Assembly (NCBI GenBank): GCA_040758525.1
Contig: JBFLVQ010000121.1
Location: 1 to 17,279, forward strand
From: JBFLVQ01 sp040758525
Lineage (GTDB): Bacteria; Acidobacteriota; Blastocatellia; Chloracidobacteriales; JADJPF01
Length of the DNA: 17,279 nt
Direction: 5' to 3'
Below are positions 6,701 through 15,657 of this stretch, in pieces. The stretch's first letter is position 1. Every line of letters starts with the position of its first letter. Both the position numbers and the translations under genes were made by a program. The notes under the pieces were generated by a model. It was not told where the DNA came from and did not search any database. It was given only the letters and a program-made list of their open reading frames with translations.

Positions 6701-6746
6701 CTGGAGGCATGCTCTTCTCTTAAACAAGCGCTAATTGGGAGGGACA

Positions 6747-9700
6747 ATGGCTGAACAGATAGACACAGATACTATTGATACAAAACTACTGCTAAAAGTT
6801 TTAACTGCATTCAAGAAGGGTGACTTCTCTGTACGTATGCCGCTCGAACAGACTGGTATCGTAGGAAAGATAGCTGATACGCTCAACGAAATTCTTGAAT
6901 TGAACGAGAAGATGACAAAGGAGTTTGAACGTATCAATATTGTTGTTGGAAAAGAGGGAAAGATCGCGCAACGCGCATCCCTAGGCGGTGCTGGTGGCTC
7001 CTGGTCTGCCTGTGTCGATTCAATTAACACTCTCATCGGCGACCTAGTCCAACCTACCGCTGAAGTAGCAAGAGTAATAGGCGCGGTCGCTAAAGGCGAC
7101 CTGTCTCAAACAATGGCGCTAGATATAGATGGCAGACCACTAAAAGGCGAATTTCTACGCACAGCTAAAATCGTTAACACAATGGTGGACCAGCTTAGCT
7201 CATTCGCTTCTGAAGTGACTCGTGTGGCTCGTGAAGTCGGCACTGAAGGCAAGTTAGGCGGTCAAGCAGTTGTCAAAGGAGTCTCCGGCACCTGGAAAGA
7301 CCTTACCGACAATGTAAATCTGATGGCCAGTAACCTCACTGGCCAAGTACGCAACATCGCAGAAGTGACCAAAGCGGTAGCAAAAGGCGATCTCTCCAAG
7401 AAGATCACTGTCGATGTGAAGGGCGAGATCTTGGAACTTAAGAACACCATTAACACAATGGTGGACCAGCTTAGCTCATTCGCCTCTGAAGTGACTCGTG
7501 TGGCTCGTGAAGTCGGCACTGAAGGTAAGCTTGGTGGTCAAGCAGTTGTTAAAGGAGTCTCCGGTACCTGGAAGGATCTTACCGACAACGTAAACTCGAT
7601 GGCTAGCAATCTTACTGCGCAAGTACGCAATATTGCAGAAGTAACCACAGCAGTAGCCAATGGTGACCTCTCCAAGAAGATCACTGTCGATGTGAAGGGT
7701 GAGATCCTAGAACTTAAGAACACCATTAACACAATGGTGGACCAGCTTAGTTCATTCGCTTCTGAGGTGACTCGTGTGGCTCGCGAAGTCGGCACTGAAG
7801 GTAAACTGGGCGGTCAAGCCGAAGTAAAAGGAGTGGCTGGTACCTGGAAAGACCTTACTGATAACGTAAACTTCATGGCTAGCAATCTTACCAGTCAAGT
7901 GCGTAACATTGCAGAAGTGACTACAGCAGTAGCCAATGGTGACCTCTCTAAGAAGATTACTGTCGATGTGAAGGGCGAGATCCTAGAACTCAAGAACACC
8001 ATCAACACAATGGTGGACCAGCTTAGTTCATTTGCTTCTGAGGTGACTCGTGTGGCTCGTGAGGTCGGCACTGAAGGTAAGCTTGGTGGTCAAGCTGAAG
8101 TGAAAGGAGTGGCTGGTACCTGGAAAGACCTTACTGACAACGTCAACTTGATGGCTAGCAATCTTACTGCGCAGGTGCGCAACATTGCAGAAGTGACTAC
8201 AGCAGTGGCCAATGGTGACCTCTCCAAGAAGATCACTGTTGATGTGAAGGGTGAGATCCTAGAACTCAAGAACACCATCAACACAATGGTGGACCAGCTT
8301 AGCTCATTCGCTTCTGAAGTGACTCGTGTGGCTCGTGAAGTCGGCACTGAAGGTAAACTGGGCGGTCAGGCAATTGTTAAAGGAGTAGCAGGCACCTGGA
8401 AAGATCTTACCGACAATGTGAATCTGATGGCCAGTAACCTCACTGGTCAAGTGCGTAATATTGCAGAAGTAACCACAGCAGTGGCCAATGGTGACCTCTC
8501 CAAGAAGATCACTGTCGATGTGAAAGGCGAGATCCTAGAACTTAAGAACACCATCAACACAATGGTGGACCAGCTTAGTTCATTCGCCTCTGAAGTGACT
8601 CGTGTGGCTCGTGAGGTCGGCACTGAAGGTAAGCTAGGCGGTCAGGCAGATGTTAAAGGAGTCTCCGGTACCTGGAAGGATCTTACCGACAACGTAAACT
8701 CGATGGCTAGCAATCTTACTGCACAGGTGCGCAACATTGCAGAAGTGACCACAGCAGTGGCCAATGGTGACCTCTCCAAGAAGATCACTGTCGATGTGAA
8801 GGGTGAGATCCTAGAACTTAAGAACACCATTAACACAATGGTGGACCAGCTTAGCTCATTTGCTTCTGAGGTGACTCGTGTGGCTCGCGAAGTCGGCACT
8901 GAAGGTAAACTGGGCGGTCAGGCAATTGTTAAAGGAGTAGCAGGCACCTGGAAAGACCTTACCGACAATGTAAATTTCATGGCCAGCAACCTTACTGCAC
9001 AAGTACGCAATATTGCAGAAGTGACTACAGCAGTGGCCAATGGCGATCTCTCCAAGAAGATCACTGTCGATGTGAAGGGCGAGATCCTAGAACTCAAGAA
9101 CACCATTAACACAATGGTGGACCAGCTTAGCTCATTTGCTTCTGAAGTGACTCGTGTGGCTCGTGAAGTCGGCACTGAAGGTAAGCTTGGTGGTCAAGCC
9201 GAAGTAAAAGGAGTAGCAGGCACCTGGAAAGACCTTACCGACAATGTAAATCTGATGGCCAATAACCTCACTGGCCAAGTGCGTAATATTGCAGAAGTGA
9301 CTACAGCAGTAGCCAATGGTGACCTCTCTAAGAAGATTACTGTCGATGTGAAGGGTGAGATCCTGGAACTCAAGAACACCATTAACACAATGGTGGATCA
9401 ACTTAGTTCATTCGCTTCTGAGGTGACTCGTGTGGCTCGTGAGGTAGGTACTGAAGGTAAACTTGGTGGTCAAGCCGAAGTAAAAGGTGTCTCTGGCACC
9501 TGGAAGGATCTTACCGATAGCGTTAACTCTATGGCATCAGGTCTTACCGCACAAGTGAGAGATATTGCTAAGGTAGCTACAGCAGTAGCTAATGGCGATC
9601 TCAGTCAAAAGATTGCTGTAGACGTTAAGGGAGAAATCCTTGAACTGAAACAGACCATCAATAAGATGGTTGATAACTTGAATACGTTCTCTGGTGAAGT

Positions 9701-12700
9701 GACTCGTGTGGCTCGTGAAGTCGGCACTGAAGGTAAACTGGGCGGCCAGGCTCTAGTTAAGGATGTTGCTGGTATTTGGAAGGATCTTACTGACAATGTG
9801 AACTTGATGGCCAGTAACCTTACCAGTCAAGTACGCAACATTGCAGAAGTGACTACAGCAGTAGCCAATGGCGATCTCTCCAAGAAGATCACTGTCGATG
9901 TGAAGGGTGAGATCCTAGAACTCAAGAACACCATTAACACAATGGTGGACCAGCTTAGCTCATTCGCTTCTGAAGTGACTCGTGTGGCTCGTGAAGTCGG
10001 CACTGAAGGTAAACTTGGTGGTCAAGCCGAAGTAAAAGGAGTGGCTGGTGTTTGGAAGGATCTTACTGACAATGTAAATTGGATGGCCAGCAACCTTACT
10101 GCGCAGGTGCGCAACATTGCAGAAGTGACCACAGCAGTAGCCAATGGTGACCTCTCCAAGAAGATCACTGTTGATGTGAAGGGTGAGATCCTGGAACTCA
10201 AGAACACCATTAACACAATGGTGGACCAGCTTAGCTCATTTGCTTCTGAGGTGACCCGTGTGGCTCGCGAAGTCGGTACTGAAGGTAAGCTAGGCGGTCA
10301 GTCGGTTGTGAAAGGAGTGGCTGGTATTTGGAAAGATCTTACCGACAATGTGAATCTGATGGCTAGCAACCTTACCAGTCAAGTGCGTAACATCGCAGAA
10401 GTGACCACAGCAGTAGCCAATGGCGACCTCTCCAAGAAGATCACTGTTGATGTGAAGGGGGAGATCCTAGAGCTCAAGAACACCATTAACACAATGGTGG
10501 ATCAGCTTAGCTCATTTGCTTCTGAAGTGACTCGTGTGGCTCGTGAGGTCGGTACTGAAGGTAAGCTTGGTGGTCAAGCCGAAGTGAAGGGAGTGGCTGG
10601 TGTCTGGAAGGATCTTACTGACAATGTAAATTGGATGGCCAGCAACCTTACTAATCAGGTGCGCAACATCGCAGAAGTGACCACAGCAGTAGCCAATGGC
10701 GACCTCTCCAAGAAGATCACTGTCGATGTGAAGGGTGAGATCCTAGAACTCAAGAACACCATTAACACAATGGTGGACCAGCTTAGATCATTTGCTTCTG
10801 AAGTGACTCGTGTGGCTCGTGAAGTCGGCACTGAAGGTAAGCTAGGTGGTCAGGCAGATGTTAAAGGAGTAGCTGGCACCTGGAAAGACCTTACCGACAA
10901 CGTAAATTTCATGGCTAGCAACCTTACTGCGCAGGTGCGCAACATTGCAGAAGTGACCACAGCAGTAGCCAATGGTGACCTCTCCAAGAAGATCACTGTT
11001 GATGTGAGGGGTGAGATCTTAGAACTCAAGAACACCATTAACACAATGGTGGACCAGCTTAGTTCATTCGCTTCTGAAGTGACCCGTGTGGCTCGCGAAG
11101 TCGGCACTGAAGGTAAGCTAGGCGGTCAATCATATGTAAGAGGAGTAGCAGGCACCTGGAAAGATCTTACCGACAATGTGAATCTGATGGCCAGTAACCT
11201 CACTGGCCAAGTGCGTAATATTGCAGAAGTGACCAAGGCGGTGGCAAGTGGCGATCTTTCCAAGAAGATCACTGTTGATGTGAAAGGTGAGATCCTAGAA
11301 CTCAAGAACACCATTAACACAATGGTGGACCAGCTTAGCTCATTCGCTTCTGAGGTGACTCGTGTGGCTCGTGAAGTCGGTACTGAAGGTAAGCTAGGTG
11401 GTCAAGCCGAAGTGAAAGGAGTGGCTGGTATTTGGAAGGATCTAACCGACAACGTCAACTCAATGGCTAGCAACCTTACTGCACAAGTGCGTGGCATCGC
11501 CAAGGTTGTTACTGCAGTTGCTAATGGTGACCTTAAACGGAAACTAGCATTAGAAGCCAAGGGCGAAATTGCCGCCTTAGCCGATACTATTAATGAGATG
11601 ATCGACACACTAGCAATCTTTGCCGATCAGGTCACCACAGTGGCTCGCGAAGTAGGTATTGAAGGCAAGCTAGGCGGTCAGGCGCGTGTGCCTGGCGCTG
11701 CTGGTACTTGGAGAGATTTAACTGACAACGTAAATCAACTTGCTGCTAATCTAACTACACAAATCCGTACGATTGCTGAGATCGCAACCGCCGTGACTAA
11801 GGGTGACCTGACACGCTCTATTGCTGTAGAGGCACTCGGTGAAGTGGCTGCTCTTAAGGACAACATCAACCAGATGATTGCTAACTTGAGAGAGACAACA
11901 CGTAAGAATACTGAACAAGATTGGCTTAAGACCAATCTTGCCAAGTTTACTAGGATGCTGCAAGGTCAGCGTGATTTGGAGACCGTCTCCAAGCTTATCC
12001 TCTCCGAACTTGCCCCGCTTGTCTCTGCACAACATGGCGTGTTCTATATGATGGATACTGGGGGAGTGAAGTCGGCATTGAAACTGCTCAGTAGCTATGC
12101 TTATAAGGAACGTAAGCATATTTCAAACCAGTTCCATATGGGTGAGGGTCTGGTTGGACAATGTGCCGTCGAGAAAGAAAGAATACTACTTACTGAAGTG
12201 CCAACCGACTATATAAAGATCAATTCTGGCTTGGGCGAGGCTACTCCGCTCAATATTATTGTGATGCCTGTGATCTTTGAAGGCCAAGTCAAAGCCGTTG
12301 TTGAGTTGGCCTCTTTCCATAGATTTAGCGAGATCCATCTCACTTTCCTTGATCAACTCACTGAGAGTATAGGTATTGTGCTTAACACCATTGCCGCTGG
12401 CATGCGTACAGAGGAATTGCTCAAGCAGTCTCAGTCACTCGCTGAAGAGTTACGCAGTCAACAGCAGGAGCTAACGGAAACCAATCGTCGGCTAGAGCAA
12501 CAAGCTAAATCTCTACAAGCCTCTGAAGAACTACTCAAGAATCAACAAGAGGAATTACAGCAGACCAATGAGGAGTTGGAAGAGAAAGCCCGCTTACTCT
12601 CACTGCAAAATATGGAAGTCGAACGTAAGAACCGTGAGATCGAACAGGCGAAGCGATCACTGGAAGAGAAGGCTGAGCAACTTGCTCTCTCATCTAAATA

Positions 12701-14756
12701 CAAGTCAGAATTTCTTGCTAATATGTCACATGAGTTGCGTACCCCACTCAACAGCCTGCTCATTCTCTCCAAGCTGTTGGCTGAGAATGCAGAAGGCAAT
12801 CTTATGGCAAAACAGGTCGAATTTGCCAAAACCATCTATTCATCCGGTTCAGATCTACTCGCCCTTATTAATGATATCCTAGACCTCTCCAAGATTGAGT
12901 CTGGCACAATGGTTGTTGATATCGACGAGCTGCCTTTTGCAGACTTACAAGAGTATGTCGAGCGTACCTTCCGTCAGGTGGCTCAGGATAAGGAATTAAA
13001 CTTTGCCATAGAACTTGCCCCTACTCTTCCTACCGCTGTATACACTGATCCTAGACGTCTACAGCAGGTACTCAAGAATCTACTCTCCAATGCCTTCAAG
13101 TTCACAGAAAAAGGGAGTGTAGTACTCAAGATCGAGACTGCCTCTAAGGGCTGGAGTTTTGATAATGAAACTCTCAACCGTGCTGGTACAGTGATAGCAT
13201 TCTCTGTCATCGATACCGGTATAGGTATCGCACTCAACAAACAGAAGATTATCTTCGAAGCCTTCCAACAAGCCGATGGTACTACCAGCCGCAAGTACGG
13301 TGGTACAGGATTGGGACTGACAATAAGTCGTGAGATTGCACTCTTGCTAGGCGGTGAAATACGTGTGATAAGTGCTCCTGGCCAAGGCAGCACATTTACC
13401 CTCTACATACCACAAACCTATGTACCACCAGTGAACCCGGAAAGTAAACCTGCTAGAATAGAGCGAGCGCGACAGAACTACTTTAGTTCTATGACCAAGC
13501 TCAATGTAGATGTCTCTGAGACTGACTCTCTCATGCTACAGCACCAGATCATTGATGACCGTAATAATATTGAACCAGGCGATCGCATGATACTTATTAT
13601 CGAGGATGACTTCAACTTTGCTCGTACATTGCTGGAAGTCGCACACGAGAGAGATTTCAAAGGTGTCATCGCACTAAGAGGCGATACTGGACTACAATTG
13701 GCAACCGATCTTAAACCAGATGCGATTATGCTTGATCTACGGCTACCAGTAATGGATGGCTGGACATTACTAGACCGCTTTAAGCATGATCCTAGAACGC
13801 GCCATATCCCTGTACATATTATGTCGGCAGCAGCAGAAGAGCGTTATCGCAGCCTACGCTTAGGTGCAATGGCTTTCTTAAGCAAGCCAGTTACTCGTGA
13901 AACCATAAATGAAGCGTTCGTCAATGTTAAGAATTTCCTTGAACGCAATGTACGCAATCTACTTGTAGTCGAGGACAATGCTACACAACGTAACAGCATT
14001 GTAGAACTGATCGGTAATGGTGATGTTAATACCATTGCGGTGGGTAGTGGTGCAGAGGCGATTGCTGCACTTAAATCACAGTCTTTTGACTGTATGGTGC
14101 TAGACCTGGGACTACCGGATATGACGGGGTTGCAGCTAATTGATAAGATCAAGAAAGAACTAGGTCTGCACGAATTACCGATCATTATCTATACTGGTAG
14201 AGAGCTTACCCCTGAGCAGGAGACCGAGTTGAAGAGAGTGTCGGAAGCGATCATTATTAAGGGGATCAAATCTATGGAGCACCTACTTGATGAGACGGCT
14301 CTCTTCTTACATCGTGTGGAGGCCAATCTGCCCGAGACAAAACGGCGTATTCTTGAGCAGATCCATCAGACCGATCCTGTGCTGGCGGGTAAGAAGGTGC
14401 TTATTGTTGATGATGATGTGCGTAATATCTTTGCTGTTACTAGCATGCTAGAGCGTCATAAGATGCAGGTTGTCTATGCTGAAAATGGCAAGGCCGGTAT
14501 TGAACTACTACAAAATACTCCAGACGTCGATGTTGTACTAATGGACTTAATGATGCCGGAGATGGATGGATATGAGACCATGCGCGCGATTCGTCAGCTT
14601 GACAAGTTCAAGAATCTACCGATCATTGCATTAACAGCAAAGGCAATGAAGGGTGACCGTGAGAAATGTATTGAGGCAGGTGCTTCTGATTACATTACCA
14701 AACCGGTAGATACTGATCAGTTACTGTCACTGCTACGCGTTTGGCTCTATAAATAA
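6747..14756 (+). CDS. Giant soluble poly-HAMP hybrid histidine kinase with GAF and three receiver domains
   Basis: A 2669-residue hybrid sensor kinase. No membrane helix is visible, so it should act in the cytoplasm. Order: a degenerate HAMP-like start (1-145, with KKGDFSVRMP); 17 phased 92-residue repeats (GGQ at residues 171 to 1643, all 92 apart), each with one canonical HAMP (AVANGDLSKKITVDVKGEI) and one HAMP-like segment (GTEGKLGGQ to WKDLTDNVN); GAF (about 1725-1885); coiled coil (about 1886-1985); HisKA with His1995 in ANMSHELRTPLN; HATPase with N box LLSNAFKF, G1 DTGIGI (2156-2161) and GGTGLGL; then receivers with Asp2330, Asp2453 and Asp2600. The second receiver has IKG where KP is usual. 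The repeats and kinase core resemble fungal group III kinases (Nik1/Os-1), which sense osmotic stress with far fewer repeats. ATG 6747 follows GGGAGGG; a TTG 12 bases earlier is unlikely. cheR and cheB follow. Confidence 0.95.
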   Translation: MAEQIDTDTIDTKLLLKVLTAFKKGDFSVRMPLEQTGIVGKIADTLNEILELNEKMTKEFERINIVVGKEGKIAQRASLGGAGGSWSACVDSINTLIGDLVQPTAEVARVIGAVAKGDLSQTMALDIDGRPLKGEFLRTAKIVNTMVDQLSSFASEVTRVAREVGTEGKLGGQAVVKGVSGTWKDLTDNVNLMASNLTGQVRNIAEVTKAVAKGDLSKKITVDVKGEILELKNTINTMVDQLSSFASEVTRVAREVGTEGKLGGQAVVKGVSGTWKDLTDNVNSMASNLTAQVRNIAEVTTAVANGDLSKKITVDVKGEILELKNTINTMVDQLSSFASEVTRVAREVGTEGKLGGQAEVKGVAGTWKDLTDNVNFMASNLTSQVRNIAEVTTAVANGDLSKKITVDVKGEILELKNTINTMVDQLSSFASEVTRVAREVGTEGKLGGQAEVKGVAGTWKDLTDNVNLMASNLTAQVRNIAEVTTAVANGDLSKKITVDVKGEILELKNTINTMVDQLSSFASEVTRVAREVGTEGKLGGQAIVKGVAGTWKDLTDNVNLMASNLTGQVRNIAEVTTAVANGDLSKKITVDVKGEILELKNTINTMVDQLSSFASEVTRVAREVGTEGKLGGQADVKGVSGTWKDLTDNVNSMASNLTAQVRNIAEVTTAVANGDLSKKITVDVKGEILELKNTINTMVDQLSSFASEVTRVAREVGTEGKLGGQAIVKGVAGTWKDLTDNVNFMASNLTAQVRNIAEVTTAVANGDLSKKITVDVKGEILELKNTINTMVDQLSSFASEVTRVAREVGTEGKLGGQAEVKGVAGTWKDLTDNVNLMANNLTGQVRNIAEVTTAVANGDLSKKITVDVKGEILELKNTINTMVDQLSSFASEVTRVAREVGTEGKLGGQAEVKGVSGTWKDLTDSVNSMASGLTAQVRDIAKVATAVANGDLSQKIAVDVKGEILELKQTINKMVDNLNTFSGEVTRVAREVGTEGKLGGQALVKDVAGIWKDLTDNVNLMASNLTSQVRNIAEVTTAVANGDLSKKITVDVKGEILELKNTINTMVDQLSSFASEVTRVAREVGTEGKLGGQAEVKGVAGVWKDLTDNVNWMASNLTAQVRNIAEVTTAVANGDLSKKITVDVKGEILELKNTINTMVDQLSSFASEVTRVAREVGTEGKLGGQSVVKGVAGIWKDLTDNVNLMASNLTSQVRNIAEVTTAVANGDLSKKITVDVKGEILELKNTINTMVDQLSSFASEVTRVAREVGTEGKLGGQAEVKGVAGVWKDLTDNVNWMASNLTNQVRNIAEVTTAVANGDLSKKITVDVKGEILELKNTINTMVDQLRSFASEVTRVAREVGTEGKLGGQADVKGVAGTWKDLTDNVNFMASNLTAQVRNIAEVTTAVANGDLSKKITVDVRGEILELKNTINTMVDQLSSFASEVTRVAREVGTEGKLGGQSYVRGVAGTWKDLTDNVNLMASNLTGQVRNIAEVTKAVASGDLSKKITVDVKGEILELKNTINTMVDQLSSFASEVTRVAREVGTEGKLGGQAEVKGVAGIWKDLTDNVNSMASNLTAQVRGIAKVVTAVANGDLKRKLALEAKGEIAALADTINEMIDTLAIFADQVTTVAREVGIEGKLGGQARVPGAAGTWRDLTDNVNQLAANLTTQIRTIAEIATAVTKGDLTRSIAVEALGEVAALKDNINQMIANLRETTRKNTEQDWLKTNLAKFTRMLQGQRDLETVSKLILSELAPLVSAQHGVFYMMDTGGVKSALKLLSSYAYKERKHISNQFHMGEGLVGQCAVEKERILLTEVPTDYIKINSGLGEATPLNIIVMPVIFEGQVKAVVELASFHRFSEIHLTFLDQLTESIGIVLNTIAAGMRTEELLKQSQSLAEELRSQQQELTETNRRLEQQAKSLQASEELLKNQQEELQQTNEELEEKARLLSLQNMEVERKNREIEQAKRSLEEKAEQLALSSKYKSEFLANMSHELRTPLNSLLILSKLLAENAEGNLMAKQVEFAKTIYSSGSDLLALINDILDLSKIESGTMVVDIDELPFADLQEYVERTFRQVAQDKELNFAIELAPTLPTAVYTDPRRLQQVLKNLLSNAFKFTEKGSVVLKIETASKGWSFDNETLNRAGTVIAFSVIDTGIGIALNKQKIIFEAFQQADGTTSRKYGGTGLGLTISREIALLLGGEIRVISAPGQGSTFTLYIPQTYVPPVNPESKPARIERARQNYFSSMTKLNVDVSETDSLMLQHQIIDDRNNIEPGDRMILIIEDDFNFARTLLEVAHERDFKGVIALRGDTGLQLATDLKPDAIMLDLRLPVMDGWTLLDRFKHDPRTRHIPVHIMSAAAEERYRSLRLGAMAFLSKPVTRETINEAFVNVKNFLERNVRNLLVVEDNATQRNSIVELIGNGDVNTIAVGSGAEAIAALKSQSFDCMVLDLGLPDMTGLQLIDKIKKELGLHELPIIIYTGRELTPEQETELKRVSEAIIIKGIKSMEHLLDETALFLHRVEANLPETKRRILEQIHQTDPVLAGKKVLIVDDDVRNIFAVTSMLERHKMQVVYAENGKAGIELLQNTPDVDVVLMDLMMPEMDGYETMRAIRQLDKFKNLPIIALTAKAMKGDREKCIEAGASDYITKPVDTDQLLSLLRVWLYK
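7171..11672 (+). repeat. In-frame tandem repeat array, 276-bp unit
   Basis: The unit is 276 bases (92 codons). Taking the GGQ codon as register, units start at 7257 and every 276 bases after it through 11673, with no indel across 17 registers. The last one (11673-11948) and the second half of the sixteenth are diverged. Most differences between units are synonymous third-base changes. Amino-acid changes concentrate at the residues after GGQ, in VxG just before the WKDL motif, after DNVN, and before the Q that ends the segment. Unit 9 (9465-9740) is distinctly diverged (DSVNSMASGLTAQVRDIAKV, then NKMVDNLNTFSGEV) and splits the array into eight and seven near-identical units. The antisense strand shows periodic 85- and 64-codon open frames that are by-products of the repeat. 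Confidence 0.97.
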
Positions 14757-14805
14757 TCAGGATGCGGCGTATAATCGTCGTCCCTGAACGTGCGGAGAAG
14801 GTTTT

Positions 14806-15657
14806 ATGTGCGCGTTACCAGGGAGGCTGTCAAAGAACAGCGAAGACCTTGAATCGATAGAGATACAGCTATTACTAGAGGGCATCTATTGCCACTACGG
14901 ATTCGATTTCCGTGACTATTCTATTGCTTCTCTGCGACGCAGAATTTGGAGCCAGATTCATGCAGAAAAAGTTTCGACCGTGTCGGGACTGCAGGAACGA
15001 TTGCTACATGATCCTGCCTGTATGGAACGTTTTCTGCTCGCCCTCTCAATCAATGTAACAGCACTTTTCCGTGATCCCAGTTTTTACTTGGCAATACGTG
15101 AGAAAGTCATCCCGCTACTATACAGTTACCCATTCGTACGCATATGGCATGCTGGCTGCTCCAGTGGTGAAGAGGTCTACTCCATGGCAATTCTACTGCA
15201 GGAGGAAGGACTCTATAACCGTTGTCGTATCTATGCCACCGATATGAATGAATCTGTGCTCAAAAAAGCCAAGGAAGGTATCTTTCCTATTGAATTGATG
15301 CAGGAATATAGTGGTAACTACTTCAAGGCTGGTGGCAAAGGTTCCCTCTCCGACTACTACACAGCCAATTATGATCATGTTATCTTCCGACAATCTCTTA
15401 AGAAGAATGTCGTCTTTTCACAACACAATCTTGTCACAGATGGCTCATTTAACGAATTTAATCTGATCTTTTGCCGTAATGTTATGATCTATTTTAATGA
15501 CACGCTCCAGAACCGTGTACATCAACTACTCTATACAAGCCTAAGGCGCCTGGGTATACTTGCACTAGGAATTAAGGAGACACTTAAGTGCACGCCATTT
15601 GAGAACAATTTTGAGGAGATTGATGGCGCTAACAAGATCTATCGGAGAATTGTCTAG
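14806..15657 (+). CDS. cheR: CheR-type protein-glutamate O-methyltransferase
   Basis: A 283-residue S-adenosylmethionine-dependent methyltransferase that would methylate glutamate side chains on a signalling protein. The N-terminal helical domain (about 20-90) contains YCHYGFDFRDYSIASLRRRI and the segment INVTALFRDPSFY, the CheR counterpart of the TxxTxFFR motif. The SAM-binding domain follows with motif I IWHAGCSSGEEVYSMAI (114-130), the acidic motif IYATDMNESVLKKAKEGIF (142-160), and NLIFCRNVMIYFN (219-231). The late motif reads LALGIKETL where many CheR proteins have GxSE, a mild departure. There is no C-terminal tetrapeptide-tethering or TPR extension. ATG 14806 has GGAG 8 bases upstream and lies 49 bases after the kinase stop; its stop overlaps the cheB start by one base. 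With no MCP, CheA or CheW gene here, its substrate may be the adjacent kinase. Confidence 0.94.
   Translation: MCALPGRLSKNSEDLESIEIQLLLEGIYCHYGFDFRDYSIASLRRRIWSQIHAEKVSTVSGLQERLLHDPACMERFLLALSINVTALFRDPSFYLAIREKVIPLLYSYPFVRIWHAGCSSGEEVYSMAILLQEEGLYNRCRIYATDMNESVLKKAKEGIFPIELMQEYSGNYFKAGGKGSLSDYYTANYDHVIFRQSLKKNVVFSQHNLVTDGSFNEFNLIFCRNVMIYFNDTLQNRVHQLLYTSLRRLGILALGIKETLKCTPFENNFEEIDGANKIYRRIV

Noticed and set aside
6492..6710. A 72-codon minus-strand frame with an ATG start before the kinase gene
   Set aside because: No recognisable domain, no supporting ribosome site seen, and it spans the inverted repeats; treated as chance or as a possible relic only.
7262..11608. Regularly spaced minus-strand open frames of 64-85 codons inside the repeat array
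   Set aside because: They recur every 276 bases and simply mirror the coding repeats on the other strand; they have no independent start signals or protein features.
7257..11672. Periodic repeat as a CRISPR array
   Set aside because: The unit is 276 bases, coding, and has no repeat/spacer alternation; it is one reading frame.
14757..14805. Promoter between the kinase gene and cheR (TATAAT at 14770-14775)
   Set aside because: The -10 is perfect but no -35 lies at a fitting distance; TTGGCT at 14741 would need a 23-base spacer.
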